64,000 nt of DNA from Saturnia japonica (lineage: Eukaryota > Arthropoda > Insecta > Lepidoptera > Saturniidae). The notes beneath the pieces were generated by a model. The model searched no databases and was not told the origin of the DNA. It saw nothing but the letters and a program-made list of their open reading frames with translations. Positions 1-11,100 of this stretch are shown here, in pieces (position 1 is the stretch's first letter; every line of letters starts with the position of its first letter). The stretch lies in contig CM065320.1 in NCBI GenBank assembly GCA_033032175.1, forward strand, positions 1,550,001-1,614,000, in the 5' to 3' direction. A program made the position numbers and the translations under genes.

Positions 1-27
1 TATGGCATTTCCTAAAGCATGCATTGC

Positions 28-586
28 TAGCTTATAGTATTGAGGGTAGAGGTAAGGAGAACCATCTCAGTATATTAAAAAGTGTCCACTGAAAGGCAGC
101 AAATTAATATAGCGCCACAATAGCAAGTGGAAAGTATTTAAAAATAGCGCCATATAAAAATCAAAAACTTTTATGTATCCGTTAACTTCGCTATTGTTAA
201 ATAATTAATAAAAATTTATTATACATACTGTTGGTCGAAAAAATGACAGACAAACAACAAAAGTTTATAACAATCGAATCACTATCTGTGTTATTTCAGC
301 AGCTTTACAGGTTATATTCACTAAATTACATTTGACTACGTAAACAGTTCAGGTTTTAAATACTGCATATCTCCTAACTACGAAAGTAACGAAAAATATT
401 AAAATTTTCAACCCAGCACACTTCACTTTGTTTATAACTGCTAAATTCATATCATTTCCTTTTCCGACACTAGCGCTATTTTGACGAGTCTTCGAACCAT
501 AATTTGCTGTTTACAGGTGGACACTTTTTCAACTGATCCCCCATACTAGATGGTTCTCCTTACCTCTACCCTCCATAGCTTATAGT
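28..586. mobile_element. Foldback MITE with 11-bp target duplication
   Basis: The ends (about 40-90 and 519-575) are inverted copies: GAGGGTAGAGGTAAGGAGAA at the left reappears in reverse complement at the right. The match continues, more loosely, through the AAAAGTGTCCAC and AGCAAATTA blocks. An identical 11-bp direct repeat, TAGCTTATAGT, flanks the pair at 28-38 and 576-586 and looks like a target-site duplication. No coding capacity is visible. Long inverted ends plus a 9-11 bp duplication resemble Mutator-like (MULE) non-autonomous elements, but the superfamily is an inference. Confidence 0.75.
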
Positions 587-589
587 TAC

Positions 590-745
590 CATTCTCAAGT
601 TGAAAATCTGTGGCCAAACACTAGTATGTAGATATGTTCCAGCAGCTGCACTTGACAACCCACTAGGCTTAGTTTTACCAACTAAGGGCCACATCTTAAC
701 TAACATTAAGAAGAGATTAGGGCCATAATGCTACACACCTATAAA
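590..745 (+). repeat. SINE-1 fragment (3' body)
   Basis: This matches the body of the tRNA-derived SINE seen in full at 38.93 and 51.77 kb: the blocks ACCATTCTCAAGTTGAAAATCTG, GTTCCAGCAGCTGCACTTGA and CTAGGCTTAG are in the same order. The tRNA-like head is missing. It starts directly after the right target duplication of the foldback MITE, so the MITE probably inserted into or beside an older SINE. Confidence 0.7.
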
Positions 746-1194
746 GTTAAAATAATTAAAAAATCTATTTCACCATTAATTGTTTCGTCAAACATAAAAA
801 ACATATTATAATTTTTTTTAAAGCTTTCTATAAAGTAGTTATCAAGGACAAAACGAAGTAGCTAGGTATTCTAGTTTCCTTTACATCCTTAAGAAAAACA
901 AATATTTATTTAATTATGATTACTTAGGTACCTCTTCCAAGAATGAAGCGTGTTATTGATGTCACTTCACTATCTATTATCATATGAAATAATTTTATTG
1001 CGGTAATGATTATTAAACAACAGACGCATTAACTTTGAATAATCGTCTTTACAACGAATCTACTCTTGAAAGTATGAATTGATACGTAGGTACCTACTTA
1101 AAATTTACATTCATATAAACAAATAAATAAAATTGAAATGTCTATTTGTAATATCAATGTAACAGCTTTTTACTAAATGCATATGCAATTATTA

Positions 1195-1590
1195 TACGGA
1201 TGGACCAATTTTAACGGGATTTTCACTGGCAGATAGCTGATGTTATAAGGAGTAACACAGGCTACTTTTTATTTTAGAAGAAAAATAGGAACAATTGTAA
1301 TTAAAAATCAATTCGGAGAAAGGACGATTTTGGAGCGCTTAAATAACTATATGACTTACACTGAGTAAACCGTAAGAGACATATCAAATTAATGTAATAC
1401 ATAATTGCAGATCTTAAAAAGACCTACAAGAAAGTCAGCGAGAGCATATGTCTATCTTTTAAGGATCACCCACAATAAGAATTTTTGTCTTTAATATAAC
1501 CGGGAACGGTATTAGCACGATTTCGCGCTTGTACCCGGTCGACGGTATTCTGTAGTCCACGCGAGCGTAAGCGGTGGGCTTAGCTAGTTA
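1195..1590 (-). repeat. Interspersed repeat, CTAGCTGTGCCCG family
   Basis: In reverse complement this matches the copies at 3405-3835 and 30513-30960: an end with CGCTTACGCTCGCGTGGACTACAG, a middle with TTGTGGGTGATCC and a far end with AAATTGGTCCATCC. It is non-coding. Such repeats are common in insect genomes; whether this one is a Helitron derivative or a LINE tail cannot be decided from one window. Confidence 0.55.
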
Positions 1591-1994
1591 AGAAATAATA
1601 TTAATTCTGGAGACCTGTAAACTCTAGCAAACTGTACTTACGAATTCATAAAAAAAGTTCAGGAAACTTTATGTGATAAAGATGCTCCGAACTGTTTTCG
1701 GCCAAAGCGACTGCTTCAGCTCTGCCGTCCGTGTGCTCTCCAAGGGCTAATGTAACCAATCTTCGTTCGAAAGGTTCGTACACTTATTGAACATGCGAGA
1801 ACATCATTCTCCTACAGCCAAATCAGCTTGGAGACGTTTTTGCATAAACTATCTATTAATTAATTATTTACTTTAATCAGGTGCTTAAAACATTTGGCCG
1901 TGAAATATGCATAATATTATATCAAGAAGGTTATCTTTCATGTGAGTTATACAAAATTTTTACATATGTAGTTATGATAATAAAAACAGTTTGG

Positions 1995-2235
1995 AGCAAT
2001 TATGAACTTGACTTCGAATCCCTGCAATGAGCTTGAACTTTCGGTGAAGGAAAACATCGTGGTGGTATGTCATTTAGGTAGGCTTGCTACCACAGTCAAA
2101 TTGAAAATTTGTCGCCAAGCACCTATAAATGTGTTCCGGCAACTACACTTGAGAGTCACGTCATCTCACCAGGCTTGCAATAGCGTGTTACTATCTTGGG
2201 CCACATTCCCACAATATTATCAAATATAATCATGG
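1995..2235 (+). repeat. SINE-1 copy, partial head
   Basis: It has a TTCGAATCCCTGCAATGAGC box (tRNA B-box region), then the SINE body: TTGAAAATTTGTCGCCAAGC, GTGTTCCGGCAACTACACTTGAGAG, TTGGGCCACATT. The 5' half of the tRNA-like head is missing. A short open frame runs through it but is only a repeat shadow. Confidence 0.7.
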
Positions 2236-2390
2236 CCAAACTTTAGCCTAAAAAGAATTTAAAAAAATTACTTTTTCCTGTTTCGAGTTTTTAAGGCTGT
2301 TTTGCAAAACGGGCGAATCCTGTAGAGAAGAAACTGGTACCTATATTAATAAATTGTATTTAAAAACTATGTCAGGGTTTTCAACATTTT

Positions 2391-2625
2391 TTGTTTTTTT
2401 TTTTTAGAACTGACTATACTGTTAGCCTTAGGGGCCCTGAAGCCGCTGCGGCTTTTACAGCTTCACCGAACTTGGGGGCAACGCAGAGGGAACTCAGCTG
2501 CGAAAGTTTTGGACGACTCGCAAGAGGGTGCCAGAGTGGCCGAACCTCGGCTCGGGCGGTCGTTGCACATTCGAATAGGTCGCGATCTGGGATTTTTTGT
2601 CTCTGCACTCTTTTCTTATATACCT
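2391..2625 (-). repeat. Retroposon 3' tail with poly(A) on the minus strand
   Basis: A T-run at 2391-2404 is followed by AGAACTGACTATACTGTTAG and CCTTAGGGGCCCTGAAGCCG, the same family as at 29.3, 40.7, 54.0 and 62.2 kb. Read on the minus strand, the T-run is a poly(A) tail, so this is the 3' end of a LINE or SINE. Both strands have short open frames here, which are not genes. Confidence 0.65.
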
Positions 2626-2639
2626 ACTAGATAACATAT

Positions 2640-3400
2640 ACTTTGCGCAAGCCATAGTGTAGACTATAATACTGTGCCACAGTGCATGCTAAGACCATTG
2701 TATATTAGTGTCTGGACCACGATTCTCGCTTATGTAGACAAATTCATCAAGGACTAACCATACTTTTAGTCAGTTATATATAGCAATGAATACGGTACTG
2801 TATTAGAGTATTCTCAAGCGGAACTAGAGCACTTAGATCTATACAACTAGGTGTTTATGGGCGACAAAGTATCAGAAAGCGAAAACCACGCTATCGTTAT
2901 CCACGAAAATCCACGTTTTGTTATCATGCCATAATTTTAACTATACTTAGAACTAAACTATAATTCCCAATACACTTAGGTTAACAAATTACTTTTTGCG
3001 TTTAGAGCTCTGCACTCTTATGGTAAAAACTTATTATTTTAACTTACATATTACTTTAACTTATGGTTAAAGAAATATAACTTTTCATCTTTATACTTAT
3101 AAGTTTCAACGGACGTACTATTTTTTTTTTTACCTTTTTCGCTCCCTCACAGATCTCAAATCTGAATACTAACTATTTCAACAATACTACACCACACCCT
3201 AAACTGGTGATCGGTTTACTGATTAGTTTTATGAAATCAACTAATGACAGCTTACTATGACTTTATGTTTTCCAACACTAACTCCCGGACTATAAGTGTG
3301 CGAGCGAGATAGAGCGAGTTAGCGCGGGGAAAGTAGCTGCGAAATCGGTATTCGAGCTGAGGTATCATCGGCCCTTAAGGTTTAGTTTCAAAATTTTTAT
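2640..3400. other. Non-coding intergenic stretch
   Basis: AT-rich sequence with no convincing ORF, splice structure or repeat shared with the rest of the window. Confidence 0.5.
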
Positions 3401-3404
3401 TATT

Positions 3405-3835
3405 AAACTAGCTGTGCCCGTGGCTTCACTCACGTGGACTACAGAATGCCCGCGCGAATCTTGGTCCCCGCTCCCGGCTATTTTAAAGACAAAAACGCTT
3501 ATTGTGGGTGTTCCTTTGAAGATACATATATACTCTCCCGGACTTTTTTGTAGGTTTTTTCTAATGCCTATAATTATGTACTAAATTAATTTGCAATGTC
3601 TCTTAAGGTTTACTCAGCATAATATATTTAAGCGCCCGAATTGATTCACCATGACCAGTTTTTTTTATTTGTGCGGAACCCTAATTCTTTTTCGAAAATA
3701 AAAGTAGCCTAAGTTACTCCCTATATCATCAGCTGTCTATCAATGAAAGTCCCGTCAAAATCGGTCCAACCGTTTCGGAGATTACACGGAACAAACAGAC
3801 AGTCAGACAGACAAAAATTTAAAAAATGGGATTAT
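3405..3835 (+). repeat. Interspersed repeat, CTAGCTGTGCCCG family
   Basis: It begins CTAGCTGTGCCCGTGGCTTC and ends near GGAACAAACAGACAGTCAGA. It aligns along its length with 30513-30960 and, inverted, with 1195-1590. It is non-coding and its class is unresolved. Confidence 0.6.
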
Positions 3836-3839
3836 TGTT

Positions 3840-4915
3840 TTAGGTTAGTTATACTTTCATATGCATTTAGTAAAAAACTGATATTTTGACATTACAAACA
3901 GACACTTCAATTTTATTAATTGTAATAGATGTAGATATTACCAATTACTACCATCACAACATCACAACCATCATTCATAGCGCTGATCTTTGTTGCATCT
4001 TTCGTCCATTATCGTTAGTGTTCACGTAATACTTAGATAATTATAAAACAACATAATAATTATTTTAGGTGACTGCAATAAGCGTTAAGATAATTTTGTT
4101 ATAAACGTAAATCAAACAGTCATTAAGAGAATCAGAGGAAACAAGGTGTCAACTTTATTTGTTTAATGTCGACCTAATCTAATGTGTAATGTAAATGAGT
4201 CGCGGTTGTGCTAACAGTGGTTCATAATATCGTCATTCATATTCTCTACGCTTTGTGCATTCTCCTGAAAACTTCAAGAGACAAACGACAATATCTCGAA
4301 AACTCGAAAGTGTACTCCGAAACGATCAAAGACTACATTTGCTGAGACAAATTAAAAATAAATTTAAAAAATCGAGTTTAAAGTTTATAATGTGGCAATG
4401 GATTTCAAAAAGCGAAAATTCAGCAATCTTCAAGGACTAATAGCTTTGGTAAACCCTTAACTTATTATATCATAATATATTATTTATATATCGTACTGTA
4501 TTGCAAACAGTTTATGTTTTGTTCCTATAAATGATGTGTGTTCGATTTTAACGACTCGTGTTTCATGAACATATTTGATTAAATAGTAATTCACATTTTT
4601 TCAAAAAATTCAGTCATTAAAGAAATAATTTATATAACTGTTTATATAAAGGACATTGCAGAGAAAATAAAGGTAAAGATAGAATGGCAGGTTTTCATTT
4701 TTGATACTGATAAAAATGGAGTTAATGGACGAAAAAATATTTCAAGATTATTAAAATCCGTATGTGAATTTTGTTTGGAATCAGTAATGTTAATATATTG
4801 ATATCTTTCATTATCACATCAACATTAGACGTGTCCAGCGGAATATTGTTTTATTGAGTTTTTATACCTTGGAAGTAAATTATTTTCATGATAATAATAT
4901 AAATTGTGGTGTAGC
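3840..4915. other. Non-coding region upstream of the mucin gene
   Basis: AT-rich sequence with short open frames only (for example 4255-4440), none with a recognisable domain. No shared repeat was seen. Confidence 0.45.
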
Positions 4916-4918
4916 AAG

Positions 4919-4926
4919 TATATAAA
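4919..4926 (+). promoter_or_regulatory. Candidate TATA box of the mucin gene
   Basis: TATATAAA lies about 190 bp before the proposed start codon at 5115, so transcription would begin around 4950 with a 5' leader of roughly 165 nt. Proposed from motif and position only. Confidence 0.4.
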
Positions 4927-5114
4927 CGTGTAATATGCACTAGTAACCGCCAGCCACTTCATTTACTTTAATTAGTTTATAAGACTTACCAAATCACAAT
5001 AGAACATGGTTTATAAAATAAGCATCAGCTTGTACATTGCTTTTTATTAGTGAAATATTTTTTAGAATCGGAACAGTAATTTCAGAGGTTACCTCTTACA
5101 AACATATTCACAAA

Positions 5115-8100
5115 ATGTATCTCTTTATGCGAGTAAGTATGGATAATCAAGTGATTTAGACTTACTAACTTACTTGTAAGATGCACCAATGATGAATGCA
5201 TCTTTTTAAATATTTTTTAAATATTTTATCTACTTTACTTTATCATATTGGTTTATAAATGGAAAAAAAAAATAGTGATTTAGCAATGTACTGTAATGTA
5301 GCTGTTATAATTAGGACATTTTTTTAATTCATTTTAAGCAGTGTGTTTGAATTTTGAAATATTAGTTTTCTTAAATATAATAAGTCATCTTAAAAAAAAT
5401 TTAAACTAATATTGTTTGAGAATATAATGCCTACTTTTACTTTTAGGTTATGGTGACATTGCCAATAGCCGCGTCGAGTAATATTAATTGCGAGGGAAAG
5501 GCTTTCCATTGTGTTAACTCGACACATTTTATGATATGTGTAGATGTAGGTGGTGGCCTATCGAGTACAATAGACAATTTTGTTATACCATGTCCACCCA
5601 CGACGGAATGTCATCCGTACAATCGATTTGAATGTGAATTTCCACCTGTAACTTCACCAGTGCCTAAACTCGAACCATTCATGTCTTCCACAACAGCAGC
5701 TGTAGTTGATACTACGATTATATCCTCACATAAAAGCGCTCCTAATACTGACTCTCCGCAAAGTATGTCAGAAATCATAACGGAGAAATATTTGAACACA
5801 GTGAGCCCAACAACTGTATCTGAAAAAGCTGTGAATACTGCGACTGAAGCCACAATTACATCGAACGTTAAAACGTTAAGGGATGTTAACGAAAAAACAA
5901 TAGCACCACAACAGACGACAAGATATAATGAAAACAAATTTCTGTTGAATACAAATAAACACACCTCATCATCTACAATGAATGCAATACAAGAAACAGG
6001 AACAGGGTTATACGATCTTTCATCTATTCAGCCTATTGAATTAGTTATTGACAATACTACTGACAAGAAAACTAACAAAGAAATCGTAGAACATCCCATA
6101 CTCGGTAAAGTAGGCTATTTTAATAACGAAACTAATACACAACCGTCACCTGGAGTGTATGTCACAGGCATATTAAATACTACATTCGGCCTACCAAATA
6201 CTAATGTAACTAAGATTACAGAAGTAATTAATTCTAGTGTTTCAGAAATAACGCAATTAAATAATAGAATATTTCTTAATTCTACACCCAAGTTCTCAAT
6301 AGATCTGAGCACAGAACATCCGGATTTATTAACAAATAAAACACTGACAATTTCTCCAAATATTTCTAATAGTATTAATGTGATAAGCCACAATTTACCA
6401 ACACAAAGGTTAAGCACGACTGAAAAAGTTACCATATTAGATGCTACAGGGGAAACCATTATACCTACAACTGGTGAGATAGTTTCCATAACCAGTAACA
6501 TAGATACTAATGTAGAAACTCTATTTACAACAGATACTCAGCAAAACTATTCTGTCTTATTATCTAAGACAATAATACCCACAACATCTTCAAATATTGA
6601 AACTAGTTTTTTAGATTACAATTTACCAATGCAAAATTCAAGTAAAGATGTCGGTGATATTACGGTAGACCCAACCACAAAAACAATGGTTTCTGCAATA
6701 ACTGATACAACGTCTATGAGCAGCGGAATAGATGTTACCTCCAAAACTTTTTCGACGACAGACATTTTAAAGCAAGATTACTCTGATTTAATAATAAATA
6801 ATATAGCGTCAACTACTCAACATATTATTACAAGTTCTGATGTAAAGAACGACATACCAATACAGAGCTTAAGCGTAAACGAAGTCGCTACAACGGAAAA
6901 AATGATTTCCTCAGTAACTGAGAGAGGTTCTGTAAGCGGCGGAATATATAGCACTTCTAAAACTCTATTTACAAAGGATGTCATGCAGCAAAATTATTCT
7001 GAAATAACACCAAATAATACAGTGGCAACGGCTCCGAGTATTTTTACAAGTTCCGACGTGGCAAACAAGAAGATATCAAGTCATGGTTCAAGTATAAATG
7101 AAGTCGCTCCTATGATCGACATTACTACGGAAACAATGGTTTCCAAAGTAACTGAGACAGTTTCTTCAAGTAGCGGAACGGATGCAACTTCTAAGATTCC
7201 TAATACAATGAATGTCATTCAGGAAAATTCTTCTAAAATCTCATCAAATGATATAGTGACAACAGCTCCGAGTATTGTTACAAGTTCTAATGTAATAAAT
7301 AACGTGACAAGAAGTCAAAGTTTAAACATAACTGAAGTTGTAACCACGACAGATGCTACGACAGAAACAGTGACTTCTTTAGTCACTGAAGTGGCTTCCG
7401 TGAGTAGTGCAATGGATGTCACTTCCGAATCCCCATTTGTGATAGAAGTTTTGAAGAAAAATTATTCTGATTGATACAAAATAATATAGCTACTGTTTCT
7501 AATAGTATTATTGCAAGTGCTGGTGTGGCAAGCAGCCATATACCATTACAAAGCTCGAACATAAATGAAGTCGGTACCACGGTAAAAAATGATTTCTCAG
7601 TAACTGAGAGGTTCGTAAGGGCGGAATTATGCATTCTAAAACTCTTTTACAAAGGATGTCTGAGAAAATATTCTGAAATAAACCAAAAATAAGGGAACGG
7701 CTCCGATATTTTTCAAGTTCCGAGTGGCAAACAAAAAATCAAGTCATGGTTCAAGTTAAATGAAGTCGCTCCATGATCGAATTACACGGAAACAATGGTT
7801 TCCAAAGTAACTGAGCAGTTTCTTAAGTAGGGAACGGATGAACTTCTAAGATTCTAATACAAGAATGTCATTCAGGAAAATTTTCTAAAATCACAAATGA
7901 TATAGTGACAACATCCGAGTATTGTTACAAGTTCTAATGTAATAAATAACTACAAAATCAAAGTTTAAACAAACTGAAGTTGTAACCACGACAGAGCTAC
8001 GCAGAAACAGTGACTTCTTTAGTACTGAAGTGGCTTCCGTAGAGTGCAATGGATGTCACTTCCGAACCCCATTTGTGAAGAAGTTTTGAAGAAAAATTAT

Positions 8101-11100
8101 TCTGATTGTACCAAATAATATAACTGTTTCTAATAGTATTATTGCAAGTGCTGGTGTGGCAAGCAGCCATATACCATTACAAAGCTCGAACATAAATGAA
8201 GTCGGTACCACGGTAGACGCTACCACAGAGACAATGATTTTTTCATAACTGAGTCAGCTTCGGAATAGCGGAATTGATGGCATTTCTAAAACTCTGTTAA
8301 ACAGTGTCGTTGGAAAAAGACTCTGACATAATAATACCCAACAATAAAGCGAAACTGCTGGAATATTATTGCAAGTTCTGATGGGCAAACAAAAATCAAG
8401 TCATGGTTCAAGTTAAATGAAGTCGCTACCATGATCGAACTACCACGGAAACAATATTTCAAAGTAACTGAGTCAGTTTCCTAAGTAGTGGAAGGATGTA
8501 ACTTCTAAGACTAGTATTACAAAGGATGTAAATCAGGAAAATTATTCTGAAATAGCACCAAATGATATAATGACAACGATTCCGAGTATTGCTACAAGTT
8601 CTGATGTAATAAATAACAATACAACAAATCAAAGTTTAAACAGAACTGAAGTTGTAACCACGACAGAAGCTACGACAGAAACAGTGACTTCTTTAGTAAC
8701 TGAAGTGGCTTCCGTAAGAAGTGTAATGGATGTCACTTCCGAAACCCCATTTGTGACAGATGTCTTGAAGCAAAATTATTCTGATGTGGTACAAAATAAT
8801 ATAGCTACCACTGTTTCTAATAGTATTATTGCAGGTGCTGGTGTGGCAAGCAGCCATATACCATTACAAAGCTCGAACATAAATGAAGTCGGTACCACGG
8901 TAGACGCTACCACAGAGACAATGATTTTTTCAATAACTGAGTCAGCTTCCGGAATTAGCGGAATTGATGGCATTTCTAAAACTCTGTTAACAGGTGTCGT
9001 TGGGAATAAAGACTCTGACATAATAATACCCAACAATAAAGCGACAACTGCTCGGAATATTATTGCAAGTTCTGATGCGGCAAACAAGAAATCAAGTCAT
9101 GGTTCAAGTATAAATGAAGTCGCTACCATGATCGAAGCTACCACGGAAACAATATTTTCGAAAGTAACTGAGTCAGTTTCCATAAGTAGTGGAATGGATG
9201 TAACTTCTAAGACTAGTATTACAAAGGATGTAAATCAGGAAAATTATTCTGAAATAGCACCAAATGATATAATGACAACGATTCCGAGTATTGCTACAAG
9301 TTCTGATGTAATAAATAACAATACAACAAATCAAAGTTCAAACAGAACTGAAGTTGTAACCACGACAGAAGCTACGACAGAAACAGTGACTTCTTTAGTA
9401 ACTGAAGTGGCTTCCGTAAGAAGTGCAATGGATGTCACTTCCGAAACCCCATTTGTGACAGATGTCTTGAAGCAAAATTATTCTGATGTGGTACAAAATA
9501 ATATAGCTACCACTGTTTCTAATAGTATTATTGCAGGTGCTGGTGTGGCAAGCAGCCATATACCATTACAAAGCTCGAACATAAATGAAGTCGGTACCAC
9601 GGTAGACGCTACCACAGAGACAATGATTTTTTCAATAACTGAGTCAGCTTCCGTAAGTAGCGGAATTGATGCCATTTCTAAAACTCTGTTCACAACAGGC
9701 GTCGTTGAGAAAAAGGACTCTGATATAATAATACCCACCATTAAAGCGAAAACTGCTCGGAATATTATTGCAAGTTTTGATGTGGCAAACAACAATACAT
9801 CAAGTCATGGTTCAAGTGTAAATGAAGTCGCTACCATGATCGAAGCTACCACGGAAACAATAGTTTCTAAAGTAACTGAGTCAGTTTCCATAAGTAGTGG
9901 AACGGATGTAACTTCTAAGACTCGTATTACAAAGGATGTCATTCAGGATAATTATTCTGAAATAGCACCAAATGATATAGTGACAACGATTCCGAGTATT
10001 ACTACAAGTTCTGATGTAATAAATAACAATACAACAAATCAAAGTATAAACAGAACTGAAGTTGTAACCACGACAGACGCTACGGCAGAAACAGTGACTT
10101 CTTTAGTAACTGAAGTGGCTTCCGTAAGAAGTGCAATGGATGTCACTTCCGAAACCCCATTTGTGACAGATGTCTTGAAGCAAAATTATTCTGATGTGGT
10201 ACAAAATAATATAGCTACCACTGTTTCTAATAGTATTATTGCAGGTGCTGGTGTGGCAAGCAGCCATATACCATTACAAAGCTCGAACATAAATGAAGTC
10301 GGTACCACGGTAGACGCTACCACAGAGACAATGATTTTTTCAATAACTGAGTCAGCTTCCGGAATTAGCGGAATTGATGGCATTTCTAAAACTCTGTTAA
10401 CAGGTGTCGTTGGGAAAAAAGACTCTGACATAATAATACCCAACAATAAAGCGACAACTGCTCGGAATATTATTGCAAGTTCTGATGCGGCAAACAAGAA
10501 ATCAAGTCATGGTTCAAGTATAAATGAAGTCGCTACCATGATCGAAGCTACCACGGAAACAATATTTTCGAAAGTAACTGAGTCAGTTTCCATAAGTAGT
10601 GGAATGGATGTAACTTCTAAGACTAGTATTACAAAGGATGTAAATCAGGAAAATTATTCTGAAATAGCACCAAATGATATAGTGACAACGATTCCGAGTA
10701 TTGCTACAAGTTCTGATGTAATAAATAACAATACAACAAATCAAAGTTTAAACAGAACTGAAGTTGTAACCACGACAGACGCTACGACAGAAACAGTGAC
10801 TTCTTTAGTCACTGAGGTGGCTTCCGTGAGTAGTGCGATGGATGTCACTTCCGAATCCCCATTTGTGATAGAAGTTTTGAAGAAAAATTATTCTGATATG
10901 ATACCAAATAATATAACTGTCTCTAATAGTATTATTGCAAGTGCTGGTGTGGCAAGCAGCCATATACCATTACAAAGCTCGAACATAAATGAAGTCGGTA
11001 CCACGGTAGACGCTACCACGGAGACAATGATTTTTTCAATAACTGAGTCAGCTTCCGGAATTAGCGGAATTGATGGCATTTCTAAAACTCTGTTAACAGG

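Noticed and set aside
4255..4440. 61-codon ORF upstream of the mucin
   Set aside because: No signal peptide, domain or splice context.
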